Below are positions 1 to 6,347 of a stretch of 16,651 nucleotides of DNA, piece after piece (position 1 is the first letter of the stretch; every line of letters begins with the position of its first letter). The notes below the pieces were generated by a model, which saw only the letters and a list, made by a program, of their open reading frames with translations, was not told where the DNA came from and did not search any database. Origin of the DNA: Clostridiales bacterium (GTDB lineage Bacteria; Bacillota_A; Clostridia; Saccharofermentanales; Saccharofermentanaceae); the NCBI GenBank assembly GCA_017537905.1, contig JAFYJX010000060.1, positions 1 to 16,651 on the forward strand, in the 5' to 3' direction. A program made the position numbers and the translations under genes.

Positions 1-520
1 GAGCGATCTTAGCGAGTTCTTCGATATCCGGGATATCAGATGAAGGGTTACCCAGTGTCTCGATGTAGAGAGCCTTTGTGTTGGGCTTGATGGCAGCCTT
101 TACCTCGTCCAGATCATGGATGTTGACGAATGTTGTCTCGATACCATAAAGAGGGAGTGTGTGAGCCAAAAGGTTCTCTGAACCGCCGTAGATCGTCTTC
201 TGTGCTACGATGTGCTCGCCCTTAACTGCGAGAGCCTGAATTGTATAGTTGATTGCTGCTGCGCCGGATGCTACTGCGAGGCCTGCAACGCCGCCTTCGA
301 GTGCTGCGATACGGTCTTCAAAAACGCCCTGTGTGGAGTTTGTAAGTCTGCCGTAGATGTTACCTGCGTCTGCAAGTCCGAAGCGTGCTTCGGCATGTGC
401 TGAGTTATGGAAAACGTAAGAAGTTGTTGCGTAAATCGGGACTGCGCGTGCATCGGATGCGGGATCAGCCTGCTCCTGGCCTACGTGGAGCTGAAGAGTT
501 TCAAATTTATAGTTAGACAT
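1..520 (-). CDS. metY: O-acetylhomoserine sulfhydrylase, N-terminal part (runs off the window)
   Basis: The reading frame is open from the start codon at 520 to the window edge, giving the first 173 residues of a protein usually about 425-430 long. It begins MSNYKFETLQLHVGQ and continues with PIYATTSYVF, IYGRLTNSTQGVFEDRIAALEGG, ASGAAAINY and YGGSENLLAHTLP, all typical of the Cys/Met-metabolism PLP-dependent family, OAH sulfhydrylase branch. The family makes homocysteine from O-acetylhomoserine and sulfide in the cytoplasm, using pyridoxal phosphate. The PLP lysine lies beyond the visible part. The start is supported by AAAGGAA 9-14 nt upstream. The gene has a long leader with its own promoter and a Cys-rich small ORF. 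A closely related cystathionine gamma-synthase type enzyme is less likely, because the N-terminus is MetY-like. Confidence 0.93.
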   Translation of the reverse strand, partial: MSNYKFETLQLHVGQEQADPASDARAVPIYATTSYVFHNSAHAEARFGLADAGNIYGRLTNSTQGVFEDRIAALEGGVAGLAVASGAAAINYTIQALAVKGEHIVAQKTIYGGSENLLAHTLPLYGIETTFVNIHDLDEVKAAIKPNTKALYIETLGNPSSDIPDIEELAKIA

Positions 521-523
521 AGT

Positions 524-599
524 TGTGTTATTCCTTTCTTAATTCAAATAGTTATAGTTGTGCTGACAGAACAGCGGCTGTTTGAACAAGAACAACACA
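524..599 (-). promoter_or_regulatory. Predicted SD-sequestering pairing between Cys codons and metY RBS
   Basis: In the minus-strand RNA, UGUGUUGUUCUU (599-588), which contains consecutive Cys codons of the leader peptide, is complementary over 12 positions (two G-U pairs) to AGGAAUAACACA (535-524), which holds the metY SD. Forming this duplex would block metY translation. A ribosome stalled on the Cys codons would prevent it. The complementarity is directly visible; the mechanism is inferred. A short palindrome, AACAGCGGCTGTT at 570-582, lies within the looped-out part. Confidence 0.5.
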
Positions 600-660
600 T
601 TCGTCCACAACGGAAGTTACTGCGAACTAATGATTGAAAATAGAACTTACGGTCGTACAT
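544..660 (-). CDS. 38-residue cysteine-rich leader peptide upstream of metY
   Basis: This ORF lies wholly inside the metY leader. It starts with ATG at 660, has a perfect AGGAGG at 675-670 spaced 9 nt from the start, and ends with TGA at 546-544, 23 nt before the metY ATG. The product begins MYDRKFYFQSLVRSNF and continues with RCGRMCCSCSNSRC. Five of 38 residues are Cys (18, 22, 23, 25, 30), all encoded by TGT and clustered in the second half. A Cys-codon cluster ahead of a sulfur-assimilation gene is the hallmark of a leader peptide that senses charged tRNA-Cys; polycysteine uORFs acting this way are known in mycobacteria. The Cys codons overlap two inverted-repeat elements. The coding assignment is inference from SD, position and composition. 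Confidence 0.72.
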   Translation of the reverse strand: MYDRKFYFQSLVRSNFRCGRMCCSCSNSRCSVSTTITI

Positions 661-669
661 AACTTCCGT
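610..669 (-). promoter_or_regulatory. Leader stem: 10-bp perfect inverted repeat
   Basis: In the minus-strand RNA, ACGGAAGUUA (669-660) pairs perfectly with UAACUUCCGU (619-610) across a 40-nt loop. The left arm ends on the first base of the leader peptide start codon and the right arm ends immediately before the first Cys codon (609-607). A ribosome paused on the Cys codons would sit on the right arm and open the stem. Confidence 0.55.
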
Positions 670-696
670 CCTCCTCTCTTCGATTGATTTTCGCAT

Positions 697-725
697 ATGA
701 TAAACGCTAATACCTACTATGTCAA
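697..725 (-). promoter_or_regulatory. Sigma-70 promoter of the metY leader
   Basis: On the minus strand TTGACA (725-720) is followed by a 17-bp spacer and TATCAT (702-697). The -35 is a full consensus match and the spacing is ideal. Transcription would begin near 690, about 15 nt before the leader-peptide SD and about 170 nt before metY. Confidence 0.8.
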
Positions 726-945
726 TGGGTTTTTGAAAATTTTTTTCAAAATGTCAAAAACTGCTCCAAGCCTTTATTTATATATATTTCCTCACTTTAA
801 GACTGGAACTTTCGAATATTTTTTGAGAAGATTTGTCACAGAAATGCTTTTCGGATTGTTATATGGGGTATAAGGGCTTCGCACAAAGGGATCCCGAATC
901 TTATAGGTTGTGCGGGCCTCAAGGAAACGACGAGGAAACAGATAA
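726..945. other. Intergenic region between divergent metY and the sigma gene
   Basis: This AT-rich stretch contains no supported gene. The plus-strand half must hold the promoter of the sigma gene: TTGTCA (833-838) lies 18 bp before TGTTAT (857-862), a plausible but weak sigma-70 pair. Downstream, CGCACAA (880-886) and TTGTGCG (908-914) form a 7-bp stem enclosing the palindrome GGGATCCC (888-895), probably a hairpin in the sigma 5' UTR. There is no T tract after it, so it does not look like a terminator. Confidence 0.4.
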
Positions 946-1464
946 ATGGCATTGCCGTCAAAACAGCACTCATTTATAGAAGACTGCTATGAGCTCTACG
1001 AACAGAAGATGTTCCGTGTGGCGCTAAGCATTCTGCATGACGAAAAACTCGCAGAAGATGCCGTCCAGGACTCTTTCCTGCAGCTCATAAGACACAAGAT
1101 CTATTTCAGAAAAGCAGATTCGGACGACTGCAAGAGATACGTCCTGGCAACGATCAAGAACGCTTCGATCAACATCTACAACAAGAGAAAAAGCGAGAAC
1201 AGGATCGTCAGCTTCACGGAAAATCTCGAAGCAGTCTGCGGTGATCAGGCTGTAGAGCCGGAATATAAAAACGATACAGGGGCAGAGTGCACTCCCCTTA
1301 TGAATTCTCTTCCTGAGAAATACTACGATGTCGTCGAATGCCTTGTCGTAAGAGACTATTCGGTACAGGAAACCGCCAACAGGCTGGGCATCACAGAGGC
1401 AAATGTACGAAAACGCTATGAACGGGCCAAGAAGATGATGCGCCAGGCCGTCGAGCAGGGCTAA
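946..1464 (+). CDS. ECF-type RNA polymerase sigma factor
   Basis: The 172-residue product has the two-domain layout of sigma-70 family ECF factors. Region 2 spans about residues 8-75 and includes EDAVQDSFLQLIRH (about 37-50) in the core-binding/-10 helix area. Region 4 spans about 118-168, with a helix-turn-helix at YSVQETANRLGITEANVRKR. It would direct RNA polymerase to a small regulon. GAGGAA upstream of the ATG acts as the RBS. The next gene, 53 bp downstream on the same strand, encodes a single-pass membrane protein with a short cytoplasmic N-terminus, the usual partner arrangement in Clostridia, so this sigma is probably held at the membrane until a signal arrives. The signal and target promoters cannot be read from the window. 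Confidence 0.9.
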   Translation: MALPSKQHSFIEDCYELYEQKMFRVALSILHDEKLAEDAVQDSFLQLIRHKIYFRKADSDDCKRYVLATIKNASINIYNKRKSENRIVSFTENLEAVCGDQAVEPEYKNDTGAECTPLMNSLPEKYYDVVECLVVRDYSVQETANRLGITEANVRKRYERAKKMMRQAVEQG

Positions 1465-1517
1465 TGCCGGAGAACCTCGAAAACAGAGGGGAAATCCATA
1501 ATTAAAGGAGATTACTT

Positions 1518-2714
1518 ATGGACAGGAATTTTAATCAAGACAATTTCATTCGCGATATCAGTGTTGAAGAATTTGACCACATCACAGACGGTGTGGAACC
1601 TCACGTATTCTCTGACGAGTATCTCGCGAGGAAGGACTCCATAATGAGAAGAGAAACAGGAACGAAGATAAGTAAATTAGGCATAAAGATCGCTGCGGCA
1701 GCTGCCGCAGTCGTAGTGGCAACACCGTTTGTAGCTAATGCGGCAACAGGTGGCGAACTGTTCGCAAGGATCTGGGGTACGGAAGGCAAAAAGACTATCG
1801 AAAGCCATGTGGAACAATATATCGAGGAAGGCAAGGTCGATAAAGACGGCAATCCTAATATCATCGATATCGTGTATCCGAAGATCGAATATGTGGATAC
1901 AGATCCTGAAGTAATTAAAAGAGTTCTGGCAGACAAGGTCAATACAGAACCTATCGTTACTGAATTTGACGGCTATACCTTCACCATCAATGCCATTGTA
2001 AATGACGGTCACGCTGCAATTGTGGACTATACGATCGAGAAGAAAGGCGGAGTTGATCTTCTTTACTACAGCCAGCTTGAAAACGAAGCAAAGGGTGCTT
2101 TCACTAATGAAGCGCAGCCGATCAATTACTATATCAGCGGCGGCCATGGCAAGTTGTTTGTAAACATCGAAAAATCCACTGCTGACAAGCTCTACTGTAC
2201 AGAATATCTGCTAAGGGATCCGGGCTCAGTTGGCCTTACTTTCGAGATCGAAAAATACGACAGACCACTTACGGAAATCTATAAGCCAGGAATCGCGCCC
2301 GACGATCACATGGTAGACAAGAAGAGTTTTGCACTTCCGTTTGCCGGCACGATCTCAAACAAAACGTATGAGAGCTCTTACGGCGAAACTATCGTAGTCT
2401 CCCCTGTCTCCATGAAAATAAATACTCTCGCTGCTAATACATTGGGAGAAAACTATCAGGCTGGAGGCGGCGGTTATGAAATCGATTTCATTGGAAAGAT
2501 CAAGATCACATATAAGGATGGTTCCGAATACCTCATTTATCAGGACATCATCTATGATGGAAAACACGACGATGACAAGGTCGATCCGGTCGCAAGTTAC
2601 TCATATATCTGCGGTGGCATAGATTATGCCGCAAGCATAGTTTTCAACAGAATCGTTGACACAGACAACATCGCAAGTATCACTGTAAACGACACAGAAT
2701 ACAAGCTGAAATAA
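1518..2714 (+). CDS. Membrane-anchored probable anti-sigma factor (DUF4179-like)
   Basis: The 398-residue protein has a cytoplasmic N-terminus of about 52 residues (DISVEEFDHI..., basic RRETGTKISK just before the membrane), one very hydrophobic Ala/Val-rich segment at about 55-76, and an extracytoplasmic domain of about 320 residues. This is the layout of Clostridial DUF4179-type proteins encoded directly after ECF sigma genes, which bind the sigma with the N-terminal part. A strong AAAGGAG at 1504-1510 supports the start. The outer domain is mostly predicted beta structure (YTFTINAIVNDGHAAIVDYTIEKK and similar) and has no catalytic motif that I recognise. Pairing with the upstream sigma rests on gene order and topology. 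An Ala-Thr-Gly sequence after the hydrophobic segment might be a cleavage site, so a cleaved secreted form is a less likely alternative. Confidence 0.72.
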   Translation: MDRNFNQDNFIRDISVEEFDHITDGVEPHVFSDEYLARKDSIMRRETGTKISKLGIKIAAAAAAVVVATPFVANAATGGELFARIWGTEGKKTIESHVEQYIEEGKVDKDGNPNIIDIVYPKIEYVDTDPEVIKRVLADKVNTEPIVTEFDGYTFTINAIVNDGHAAIVDYTIEKKGGVDLLYYSQLENEAKGAFTNEAQPINYYISGGHGKLFVNIEKSTADKLYCTEYLLRDPGSVGLTFEIEKYDRPLTEIYKPGIAPDDHMVDKKSFALPFAGTISNKTYESSYGETIVVSPVSMKINTLAANTLGENYQAGGGGYEIDFIGKIKITYKDGSEYLIYQDIIYDGKHDDDKVDPVASYSYICGGIDYAASIVFNRIVDTDNIASITVNDTEYKLK

Positions 2715-2739
2715 CAGCGGGATAACAGGAAAGAAAATG

Positions 2740-2772
2740 GGGCTGTCTTCTTAAGAGGGCAGCCCTTTTTTT
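2740..2772 (+). terminator. Rho-independent terminator of the sigma operon
   Basis: GGGCTGTC (2740-2747) pairs with GGCAGCCC (2758-2765), extended by three further pairs to an 11-bp stem with a TTAA loop, followed by seven T (2766-2772). The T tract overlaps the larC stop codon on the other strand, so the hairpin lies exactly between convergent genes. Read in reverse it is followed by CATTTTCTTT, so it may also slow minus-strand transcripts. Confidence 0.92.
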
Positions 2773-4018
2773 ATTCTTTATCAACTATGCCCGCAACGTC
2801 ATCGTACTCGGGTTTTACGCGGGTCACGCCAAAGCCCTCCGACACCTTCATAGAGACTTCGCCGAATTTGGTCATGACCTTTTCGCCATGGCGCGCGAGT
2901 TTGAATCTGTCCATTGCGGTATATCTGATCCCGATCGTTGTCGTGTGCTCGAAAATAAGCTTTGCGAACTTATCTTTGTCCTCAGGCTTAACGATTACCG
3001 TAATGAGGATGCCCGGGCGGTTCTTTTTCATGTAAACGGGCGTCGTGAAAACATCTAATGCACCGCTGTTCAGGAGAATTCCTGTCGCGTAACCGATCTC
3101 TTCGCCGGTCATGTCGTCAACATTGCAGCTCATCTCGATGACCTTGTCGTCATCTTCATTCTGCTCTTCGCCGATGAAAGTCCTCAGCATATTTGCCTTC
3201 TCGAAATCCTTCTTTCCCATGCCGTAACCGGTCTTGGAGATTGCCATTACGGGTCTAGATCCGAAACTGTCTGCAAAGTGCTTCAGGAGCGCTGCGCCCG
3301 TAGGCGTAAGAAGCTCGCCTTCAACGCTGCCTGTATATGTCGGAATACCTTCAATTATGCTTGCCGTTGCAGGTGCGGGAACAGGCAATATTCCGTGCGC
3401 GCACTTGACCTGGCCAAAGCCCGTTGCAAGAGGCGATACAACGATCCTGTCAGCGCCAATCTGCTCTAAAAGAATGCATACGCCGACGATATCTGCAACC
3501 GCATCCATCGTGCCTACTTCGTGGAAATGGATGTCAGTCACGGGCTTGCCATGAGCCTTGCTCTCTGCTTCTGCAATGAGGCTGTATACAGCGAGTGCAT
3601 CAGCCTTAACCTTATCGGATACATTAAGGCCGTTGATGATGCTCTCGATATCACTCATGTGAGTGTGATGATGGTGGTGTTCCCCGTGCTCATGTTCGTG
3701 TTCATGAGTGTGCGCATGCTCTTCGTGGGTATGCTCATGATGGTGATCTTCATGGTGATGATCGTGCTCATGTGAATGCTCGTGATCGTGGTGTTCATGC
3801 ATGTGCTCGTCTTCTTCAATACCATTAACAACAACGTGCGCATGCGTGCCTTCGATACCGCACTTGACGCTCTTTTCGAAATTGTATGTGACACCGGGAA
3901 TGCCGATGGAATTAAGCTTTTCTTCGCATGCCTTAACGCCGCCGGTAAGCTCGGCGAGAGATGCCAGGAGCATGTCTCCTGCTGCGCCCATATTGCATTC
4001 GATATAGAGAGTCTTCAT
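2771..4018 (-). CDS. larC: NPN cofactor biosynthesis protein LarC, single-ORF form with a His-rich insert
   Basis: The 415-residue protein begins MKTLYIECNMGAAGDMLLASL and carries GKPVTDIHFHEVGTMDAVADIVG, LLTPTGAALLKHFADSFG and the C-terminal NVDDMTGEEIGYA, all characteristic of LarC. LarC is the CTP-dependent cyclometallase that inserts nickel into the pyridinium-dithiocarboxylate precursor, the last step of NPN synthesis. Between the N-terminal domain and the conserved core lies a His-rich stretch (72-120) with 28 His, probably a nickel store or chaperone loop. In Lactobacillus plantarum the protein is split by a programmed frameshift (larC1/larC2); here both parts are read as one frame. 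The SD GGAGG lies in the end of larB, whose stop is 3 nt upstream. It is the last gene of the operon. Confidence 0.95.
   Translation of the reverse strand: MKTLYIECNMGAAGDMLLASLAELTGGVKACEEKLNSIGIPGVTYNFEKSVKCGIEGTHAHVVVNGIEEDEHMHEHHDHEHSHEHDHHHEDHHHEHTHEEHAHTHEHEHEHGEHHHHHTHMSDIESIINGLNVSDKVKADALAVYSLIAEAESKAHGKPVTDIHFHEVGTMDAVADIVGVCILLEQIGADRIVVSPLATGFGQVKCAHGILPVPAPATASIIEGIPTYTGSVEGELLTPTGAALLKHFADSFGSRPVMAISKTGYGMGKKDFEKANMLRTFIGEEQNEDDDKVIEMSCNVDDMTGEEIGYATGILLNSGALDVFTTPVYMKKNRPGILITVIVKPEDKDKFAKLIFEHTTTIGIRYTAMDRFKLARHGEKVMTKFGEVSMKVSEGFGVTRVKPEYDDVAGIVDKE
3657..3805 (-). repeat. Low-complexity His-codon tract inside larC
   Basis: This stretch encodes LarC residues 72-120, built from CAT/CAC alternating with GAA, GAT and ACT. 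It is imperfectly repetitive (His-Glu, His-Asp and His-Thr dipeptides, one run of five His), not an exact tandem array, so it looks selected for composition rather than created by recent slippage. It also opens false long frames on the plus strand. Confidence 0.8.
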
Positions 4019-4021
4019 GGT

Positions 4022-4762
4022 TTAACCTCCGATGTGGTTGATCATGCTGGCAGAATATCCTGCGCCGAATCCGTTATCGATATTAACGACCGTGACGCCG
4101 CTCGCGCATGAGTTCATCATGGCAAGAAGCGCTGTAAGTCCTTCGAAAGAAGCACCATATCCGACGCTCGTGGGGACGGCAATGACAGGGCAGTCTACAA
4201 GTCCTCCGATAACGCTCGCGAGAGCCCCTTCCATGCCTGCGACTGCGATAATAACACTCGCACTCATGAGTTCTTCCTTGTGCGCGAGAAGACGGTGCAG
4301 ACCTGATACACCGACATCGTAAATACGGTTAACTTTGTTGCCCAGAAGCTCAGCTGTGACAGCCGCTTCCTCGGCAACGGGCAGGTCTGATGTACCTGCG
4401 CAGGCGACTACTATAGTACCCTTTGCGGAAGGCTCAGGAATAATGCCACAGGCGCCTACGCGCGCGGTGTCGTAATACTTAACGGGAGTGGTAAGCGCGG
4501 ATGCTTTTTCCGCAGAAAGACGAGTTATAAGAACAGTTCCTGCTCCGCCTTCAAGAAGGCTCTTCGCGATTGCATCGATCTGATCTGCGGTCTTGCCTTC
4601 GCCGTAGATAACTTCAGGCGTGCCCTGTCTTAAGCCCCTGTGGAGGTCTGGTTTAGCAAAGCCCAGGTCAACAAAGGGCTTCATCTTCAATTGAAGCTCT
4701 GCTTCTTCGGGCGTTATCTCGCCTTTTGCGACTTTTTCCAAAATATCTTTCGCGTCACTCAT
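4022..4762 (-). CDS. larB: NaAD carboxylase/hydrolase LarB
   Basis: The 246-residue protein has a small N-terminal region (ITPEEAELQLKMKPFVDLGFAKPDLHRGLRQG) followed by a PurE-like (AIR carboxylase) fold from about 115 to the end, with VVACAGTSDLPVAEEA, YDVGVSGLHRLL, VAGMEGALASVIGGL, PTSVGYGASFEGL and NIDNGFGAGYSA. LarB carboxylates C5 of nicotinic acid adenine dinucleotide and hydrolyses the phosphoanhydride, the first step of NPN synthesis. Cys219 in MNSCASG aligns, by the surrounding motif, with the active-site Cys221 of the L. plantarum enzyme. The start ATG overlaps the larE stop in an ATGA arrangement, so the two are translationally coupled. Length is normal for the family. Confidence 0.95.
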   Translation of the reverse strand: MSDAKDILEKVAKGEITPEEAELQLKMKPFVDLGFAKPDLHRGLRQGTPEVIYGEGKTADQIDAIAKSLLEGGAGTVLITRLSAEKASALTTPVKYYDTARVGACGIIPEPSAKGTIVVACAGTSDLPVAEEAAVTAELLGNKVNRIYDVGVSGLHRLLAHKEELMSASVIIAVAGMEGALASVIGGLVDCPVIAVPTSVGYGASFEGLTALLAMMNSCASGVTVVNIDNGFGAGYSASMINHIGG

Positions 4763-5577
4763 TTGAGAACCTCGTTCATGCTGCCGGTCCTGTATCCGTC
4801 TATATCAATTGTTACATATTTGAAGCCCAGGCGCTTTAATTCAGCAGAGATCTCTTTTCTCGTGCGCTCATATGCGAGCAATGCTATATCATCAGGCGCT
4901 GCTTCGATCCTCGCGATATCGCCGTGTACTCTTACGCGGATGCCCGAAAATCCGAGATCTCTTATAAACTTCTCCGCGTTTGCAACGCGGATCAGACCTT
5001 CGGTCGTGATCTTTTCTCCGTATGCGAATCTGGAGGCAAGGCACGCTGCTGCAGGCTTATCCCATGTCGGAAGACCGGCTTCTTTTGAAAGAAAACGTAT
5101 CTCCTGTTTTGTAAGGCCCGCTTCTTTTAACGGACTTACTATGCCAAGCTCTTTCATGGCGCGCATACCCGGCCTGTAATCGCCCTGGTCATCAACGTTG
5201 CTGCCATCAGCGACTTCAGTTATTCCATGCTCTGCTGCGGCCTTTTTTATACCCTCGAAATCCATTTTCTTGCAGTAGTAGCACCTGTCTGGCGGATTAT
5301 TTTCGAACTGTTCGGCATCAAAAACATCGCAGTTTATAACCGCATGTTTCACACCAATCTTTTTGCAGAAATCAACAGTCCATTCGAAGTCTTCGTCTAT
5401 CAGGACCTGAGAGCGGATCGTAACTGCCAGAGCATCGTCGCCCAGCACTTCGTGAGCCTTGTAAACGAGGTATGTCGAATCCGTTCCGCCTGAAAAAGCG
5501 ACCGCCAGTTTCCCGGCGGCCTTAATACGCTCAGTGAGCGCTGATTCTTTGTTTCTGATGTCAGATAAATTATCCAT
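4759..5577 (-). CDS. larE: Pyridinium dithiocarboxylate sulfurtransferase LarE (three-cysteine, probable Fe-S type)
   Basis: The 272-residue protein is a PP-loop ATP pyrophosphatase: SGGTDS at 29-34 is the nucleotide-binding loop, with DGSNVDDQGDYRPG, ACLASRFAYG and DIARIE downstream. LarE adenylates the pyridine carboxylates and adds sulfur, giving the dithioacid precursor of NPN. The L. plantarum enzyme is sacrificial: its Cys176 loses sulfur and it has no CxxC. Here Cys179 matches that cysteine, and the segment DRCYYCKK supplies Cys99 and Cys102 where L. plantarum has non-Cys residues. The three cysteines fit the class that holds a [4Fe-4S] cluster and transfers sulfur catalytically. The gene starts 3 nt after the stop of the upstream membrane-protein gene and has a weak SD, suggesting coupling. 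Confidence 0.94.
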   Translation of the reverse strand: MDNLSDIRNKESALTERIKAAGKLAVAFSGGTDSTYLVYKAHEVLGDDALAVTIRSQVLIDEDFEWTVDFCKKIGVKHAVINCDVFDAEQFENNPPDRCYYCKKMDFEGIKKAAAEHGITEVADGSNVDDQGDYRPGMRAMKELGIVSPLKEAGLTKQEIRFLSKEAGLPTWDKPAAACLASRFAYGEKITTEGLIRVANAEKFIRDLGFSGIRVRVHGDIARIEAAPDDIALLAYERTRKEISAELKRLGFKYVTIDIDGYRTGSMNEVLK

Positions 5578-5580
5578 TCA

Positions 5581-5889
5581 TCACTTGGCAGCGAGCATTG
5601 CCTTGACCTTGCCCTCAGGATCCTTAACGAGAAGGACTACAAGCCAGATTACGATGCCCAGAGCAACGACGCAGAGGCCAAGATAAGTATCGTTGATCAG
5701 GTCTGCTGTTGCAGGTGCGAAAAACTCTTCTGCGCCGACTTCAATATATTCAACAACTGCGTCAACGAGCCACATAAGGCTTGCGCCCCAGTACATAAGT
5801 GCAAGTGTGCCGAGCTTTCTTTCTGTCTTGCCGTTATACCAAAGGATAGTTGTAATTGCTGCTGCGAAAACTGTGATAAGTAATGTCAT
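5581..5889 (-). CDS. Small membrane protein of unknown function, lar operon (B)
   Basis: This 102-residue integral membrane protein has three hydrophobic segments, at about 1-17, 27-47 and 67-89. Between the second and third is an acidic stretch (VDAVVEYIEVGAEEFFAPATADLINDTYLG), and the C-terminus is short and basic. I do not recognise a characterised family. It has no ATP-binding, CbiM/CbiN or NikA-E motif. AAGGGGGT ahead of the ATG is a good SD. The gene begins 14 nt after the stop of the 118-residue membrane protein and ends 3 nt before larE, so it is surely co-transcribed with the NPN genes. The conserved-looking Glu and Asp at the membrane face could bind a metal ion; a joint nickel transport role with its neighbour is only a guess from context. 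Confidence 0.82.
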   Translation of the reverse strand: MTLLITVFAAAITTILWYNGKTERKLGTLALMYWGASLMWLVDAVVEYIEVGAEEFFAPATADLINDTYLGLCVVALGIVIWLVVLLVKDPEGKVKAMLAAK

Positions 5890-5903
5890 GTCTGTTTACC
5901 CCC

Positions 5904-6260
5904 TTATGCCTTAGCCTTTGCAGGTGCTGAAGCCTTCTTGGTGACGGCCTGTGCCACCAGTACCATGACTACCCACGCCAGCGTTACGAGGACTGCCATC
6001 GCAACTCCGCTAGTGAACATCTCGTGGAGCATCTCAGCTGCATCCTCTGCATTGGAAGCTGCTGTGAGGAAAGGGAAAAACGGTGTGACTTCACCATGCC
6101 ATACGTGCTCGAAAGCCAGGAGTGCAGAACCGCCCCAGAGCATATTATTGAGCCATCCCATCTTCTTAATGAAGATGTTGTCAGAACCTTTCTTGTCTGC
6201 AACTTTCTTGATTACTGTTGTTACGATTGCTTCCGTTGTAGGTACCAGAAAACATGCCAT
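5904..6260 (-). CDS. Small membrane protein of unknown function, lar operon (A)
   Basis: This 118-residue protein starts MACFLVPTTEAIVTTVIKK and has two clear membrane segments, about 36-55 (WLNNMLWGGSALLAFEHVW) and 84-106, while the N-terminal 18 residues could form a third. His and Glu sit at the membrane edge in LLAFEHVWHGE and again in AAEMLHEMF, a possible metal-ligand pattern. The C-terminus is Lys/Ala rich (KKASAPAKAKA). AAGGAG at 12-17 nt before the ATG supports the start. It forms a pair with the 102-residue membrane protein immediately downstream, then larE, larB and larC follow. I cannot assign it to a characterised family. Its place in an NPN operon that lacks a recognised nickel transporter is the main clue to its role. 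Confidence 0.82.
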   Translation of the reverse strand: MACFLVPTTEAIVTTVIKKVADKKGSDNIFIKKMGWLNNMLWGGSALLAFEHVWHGEVTPFFPFLTAASNAEDAAEMLHEMFTSGVAMAVLVTLAWVVMVLVAQAVTKKASAPAKAKA

Positions 6261-6347
6261 AGGGAAATTCTCCTTCTTGTTCTATTTTTCGATAATGTAA
6301 TTTTATCAGACTAAATTAATGGGTATATATCAGTTACACGCAATAAA
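6261..6347 (-). promoter_or_regulatory. Intergenic leader ahead of the lar membrane genes
   Basis: The 87-bp AT-rich gap has no terminator after the regulator gene. On the minus strand TTGCGT (6343-6338) and ATTAAT (6320-6315) are 17 bp apart, a weak internal promoter. Just downstream, an imperfect palindrome reads TAATTTAGTCTGATAAAATTA only in part symmetrically (outer six pairs match). This could allow separate metal control of the lar genes, but the support is thin. Confidence 0.3.

Noticed and set aside
521..725. SAM riboswitch or T-box in the metY leader
   Set aside because: The S-box core (GAUGAA and CCGGCAACC-like segments) and the T-box sequence are both absent; the Cys-rich ORF explains the leader better.
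805..838. ECF-type autoregulatory promoter of the sigma gene (GGAACTTT at 805-812)
   Set aside because: The -35 looks right, but 16-17 bp downstream the sequence is AGAA with no CGTC/GTC-like -10; the nearest GTC is 25 bp away.
3521..4111. Plus-strand open frames opposite larC
   Set aside because: They are by-products of the repetitive His-codon tract, have no SD and no family resemblance, and lie opposite a certain gene.
6284..6306. Fur-box-like repeat GATAA/TTATC before the lar membrane genes
   Set aside because: Only five bases per arm match around an AT-rich centre, expected by chance in this composition.
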